DNA of 64,000 nt from contig NZ_BMRZ01000003.1 in NCBI RefSeq assembly GCF_014648895.1, positions 434,001 through 498,000 of the forward strand. Reading direction: 5' to 3'. The notes below the pieces were generated by a model. That model had not been told where the DNA came from. It saw nothing but the letters and a program-made list of their open reading frames with translations, and ran no database searches. Shown piece by piece: positions 62,925 to 64,000 of the stretch. The translations under genes and the position numbers were made by a program. The first letter of the stretch is position 1; every line of letters starts with the position of its first letter. The DNA comes from Streptomyces tanashiensis. GTDB lineage: Bacteria > Actinomycetota > Actinomycetes > Streptomycetales > Streptomycetaceae.

Positions 62925-63515
62925 ATGCGGGGTCGGGGCAGATGGTGGACGGCGGTCGCGGGAGCGACGGCGGCGGTGCTCCTCGGGGCGGGGTGCGGGG
63001 CCGGTACGGGCTCCGGGGAAGGGGCCTCCGCCCCGTCCTTCGGCCGCGAGACGGCGCACACCGAGATCGTCGCCGCGGTCGAGAAGGCGGGGCTGCCGAA
63101 GTCCGACCTTCCGGGGATCGGCGGGCCGACCCCCACGGGCTCCACGCCGCGTCCCACGCCGTCCACGGAGCGCGAGCGGCTGGAGGAGCGTGCCCTCGCC
63201 TGCACCGCCGCGTGGCAGTACGCCGGCCCGCCCGTCGACGGATCGCGGGGCGACCTCGAGAAGGCGGTCACCGCCCTCGTCGGCAAGGGCTGGGTCCAGG
63301 GCGAGCGCCAGGTGGAGAAGCTCGACGAGCACGGCGGCACGATGCTCCAGATCACGCTCAGGAAGCGGGGCTGGGTGATGTACGCCCGGCACACCGGCGT
63401 GCAGCAGTCGCTGACCATGGAGATGATCTCCCTGCACGCGACGGAGACCGCGTGCATGAACCGGTTCACCGAGCAGGAGCGGAAGGCCCTGTTCGGGGAC
63501 GCCGAACAGGGCTGA
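62925..63515 (+). CDS. Secreted lipoprotein, 196 aa
   Basis: The 196-residue protein has a lipobox (VAGATAAVLLGAGCGAG) and a Pro/Thr-rich linker. Two conserved Cys lie in the soluble part (ERALACTAAWQYAGPP and ATETACMNRFTEQE). The pattern VTALVGKGWVQGERQVEKLD resembles the next gene's VATLTKGGWTEER, so the two are paralogues. The ATG at 62925 follows GGGAGCGGGG. Function unknown. Confidence 0.85.
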   Translation: MRGRGRWWTAVAGATAAVLLGAGCGAGTGSGEGASAPSFGRETAHTEIVAAVEKAGLPKSDLPGIGGPTPTGSTPRPTPSTERERLEERALACTAAWQYAGPPVDGSRGDLEKAVTALVGKGWVQGERQVEKLDEHGGTMLQITLRKRGWVMYARHTGVQQSLTMEMISLHATETACMNRFTEQERKALFGDAEQG

Positions 63516-63614
63516 CGAAAGGCGTCGTTGCACCCATCGCCCGTTCCCACGTGCAAAACTGTGCCCTGAAAAACGGGGGCAAGAGGCCGTCGTGCATGCG
63601 TATTCGGGAGTGTT

Positions 63615-64000
63615 GTGCGCAAGGCGAAGTGGGTGGCCGCGGCTGCCGGTGTGGTGCTGTTGGTCGCGGGCTGCGGCAGCGAGGGCGGATCGGACAAGGG
63701 CGGTTCGGCGTCCGGTGGTTCGTCCTCGGCCGGGTCGTCCGCGACGGGCGGTTCGGGCGGTTCGGGTGGCGAGCGGCTGGACGGGGCCGCGGTCACCAAG
63801 GAGTTGACGGACGCGGCGACGGGGGCCGGCTTCACGCAGGACGCCTCGGGCGAGCAGATCCCGGCCGAGGCCAAGGACTGCATGGTCAGCTGGACGGCCG
63901 ACGCCGAGAAGGCGGCCGACCCGGCGAAGTCCTACACGGACACGGTCGCGACCCTCACCAAGGGCGGCTGGACCGAGGAGCGGAGCTCCGGGGCGGGCGG
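63615..64000 (+). CDS. Secreted lipoprotein, cut by the window edge
   Basis: From the GTG at 63615 the frame reads a lipobox (AAAAGVVLLVAGCGSEGG), a Gly/Ser-rich spacer with SGGSSSAGSSATGGSGG, then DGAAVTKELTDAATGAGFTQ and DCMVSWTADAEKAADPAKSY up to the end of the window. It starts 99 bases after its paralogue and has GGGAG before it. The 3' part is not in the window. Confidence 0.85.
   Translation, partial: MRKAKWVAAAAGVVLLVAGCGSEGGSDKGGSASGGSSSAGSSATGGSGGSGGERLDGAAVTKELTDAATGAGFTQDASGEQIPAEAKDCMVSWTADAEKAADPAKSYTDTVATLTKGGWTEERSSGAG

Overview
This window is a chromosomal segment of a Streptomyces or a close relative. The evidence is the very high GC content with strong third-position GC bias, frequent GTG starts, 4-base stop/start overlaps, and many actinobacterial families (DUF1023 hydrolases, DUF3052, DUF2277, DUF2330, DUF4429/SHOCT, several TerD proteins, homodimeric AceE, LuxR-type two-component pair). 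No rRNA, CRISPR array or intact transposase was seen. One tRNA gene (tRNA-Val, anticodon TAC) lies near 24.9 kb.

Layout. 1-7.4 kb: the edge of a DUF1023-type hydrolase, a LuxR-type response regulator with its histidine kinase, a DUF4429/SHOCT protein, a second DUF1023 hydrolase, and a divergent TetR repressor/DHA2 exporter pair. 7.5-13.1 kb: a secreted inhibitor-like protein with a collagen-like tract, a potassium-channel-like protein, aceE, DUF3052 and an AhpE-type peroxiredoxin. 13.2-22.3 kb: a tellurite-resistance-type (Ter) region with two TerD, a DUF475/TerC-like membrane protein, a TerD-domain protein and a divergent TerD with a Pro/Tyr-rich tail. It continues into the Ter-linked metabolite module: a C-C lyase, a PRTase-TRSP-StiP-PELOTA fusion and a HAD phosphatase. 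22.3-24.8 kb: an FmdB zinc ribbon, a coiled-coil protein and a DUF4097-like lipoprotein.

24.9-28.5 kb: tRNA-Val followed by a tract of small poorly conserved genes, a gene fragment and short direct repeats; it looks like accessory DNA. 28.7-43.6 kb: mostly single housekeeping or accessory genes (flavoprotein, DUF4231, lamin-tail protein, MBL hydrolase, GntR, DUF2277, DedA, DoxX, HNH nuclease, HAD phosphatase, a peptidoglycan-binding membrane protein, an exporter fused to a winged helix, GNAT, ABM, O-methyltransferase/DUF2330). 43.6-47.4 kb: a CYP125-like P450 divergent from a steroid-type 3-ketoacyl-CoA thiolase, then a nitronate monooxygenase. The matching aldehyde dehydrogenase/ferredoxin pair and an MBL hydrolase lie 13-17 kb away and share operator-like sequences, suggesting one regulon for side-chain oxidation of steroid-like substrates.

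48.4-54.6 kb: an operon read leftwards behind a cobalamin riboswitch. It encodes a secreted alpha/alpha-barrel protein of the intrinsic factor/transcobalamin type, a second membrane-anchored surface protein, EcfT, a double-ATPase EcfA and an EcfS. It is probably a vitamin B12 capture and uptake system. 54.8-57.5 kb: a membrane Ser/Thr kinase and an MBL hydrolase. 57.5-60.9 kb: an island with lower GC in part. It holds two tandem secreted paralogues of an unrecognised family, a broken primase/polymerase of mobile-element type and a frameshifted membrane protein, and is flanked by matching short repeats. 61.0-64.0 kb: aldehyde dehydrogenase, ferredoxin and two related lipoproteins, the last cut by the window edge.
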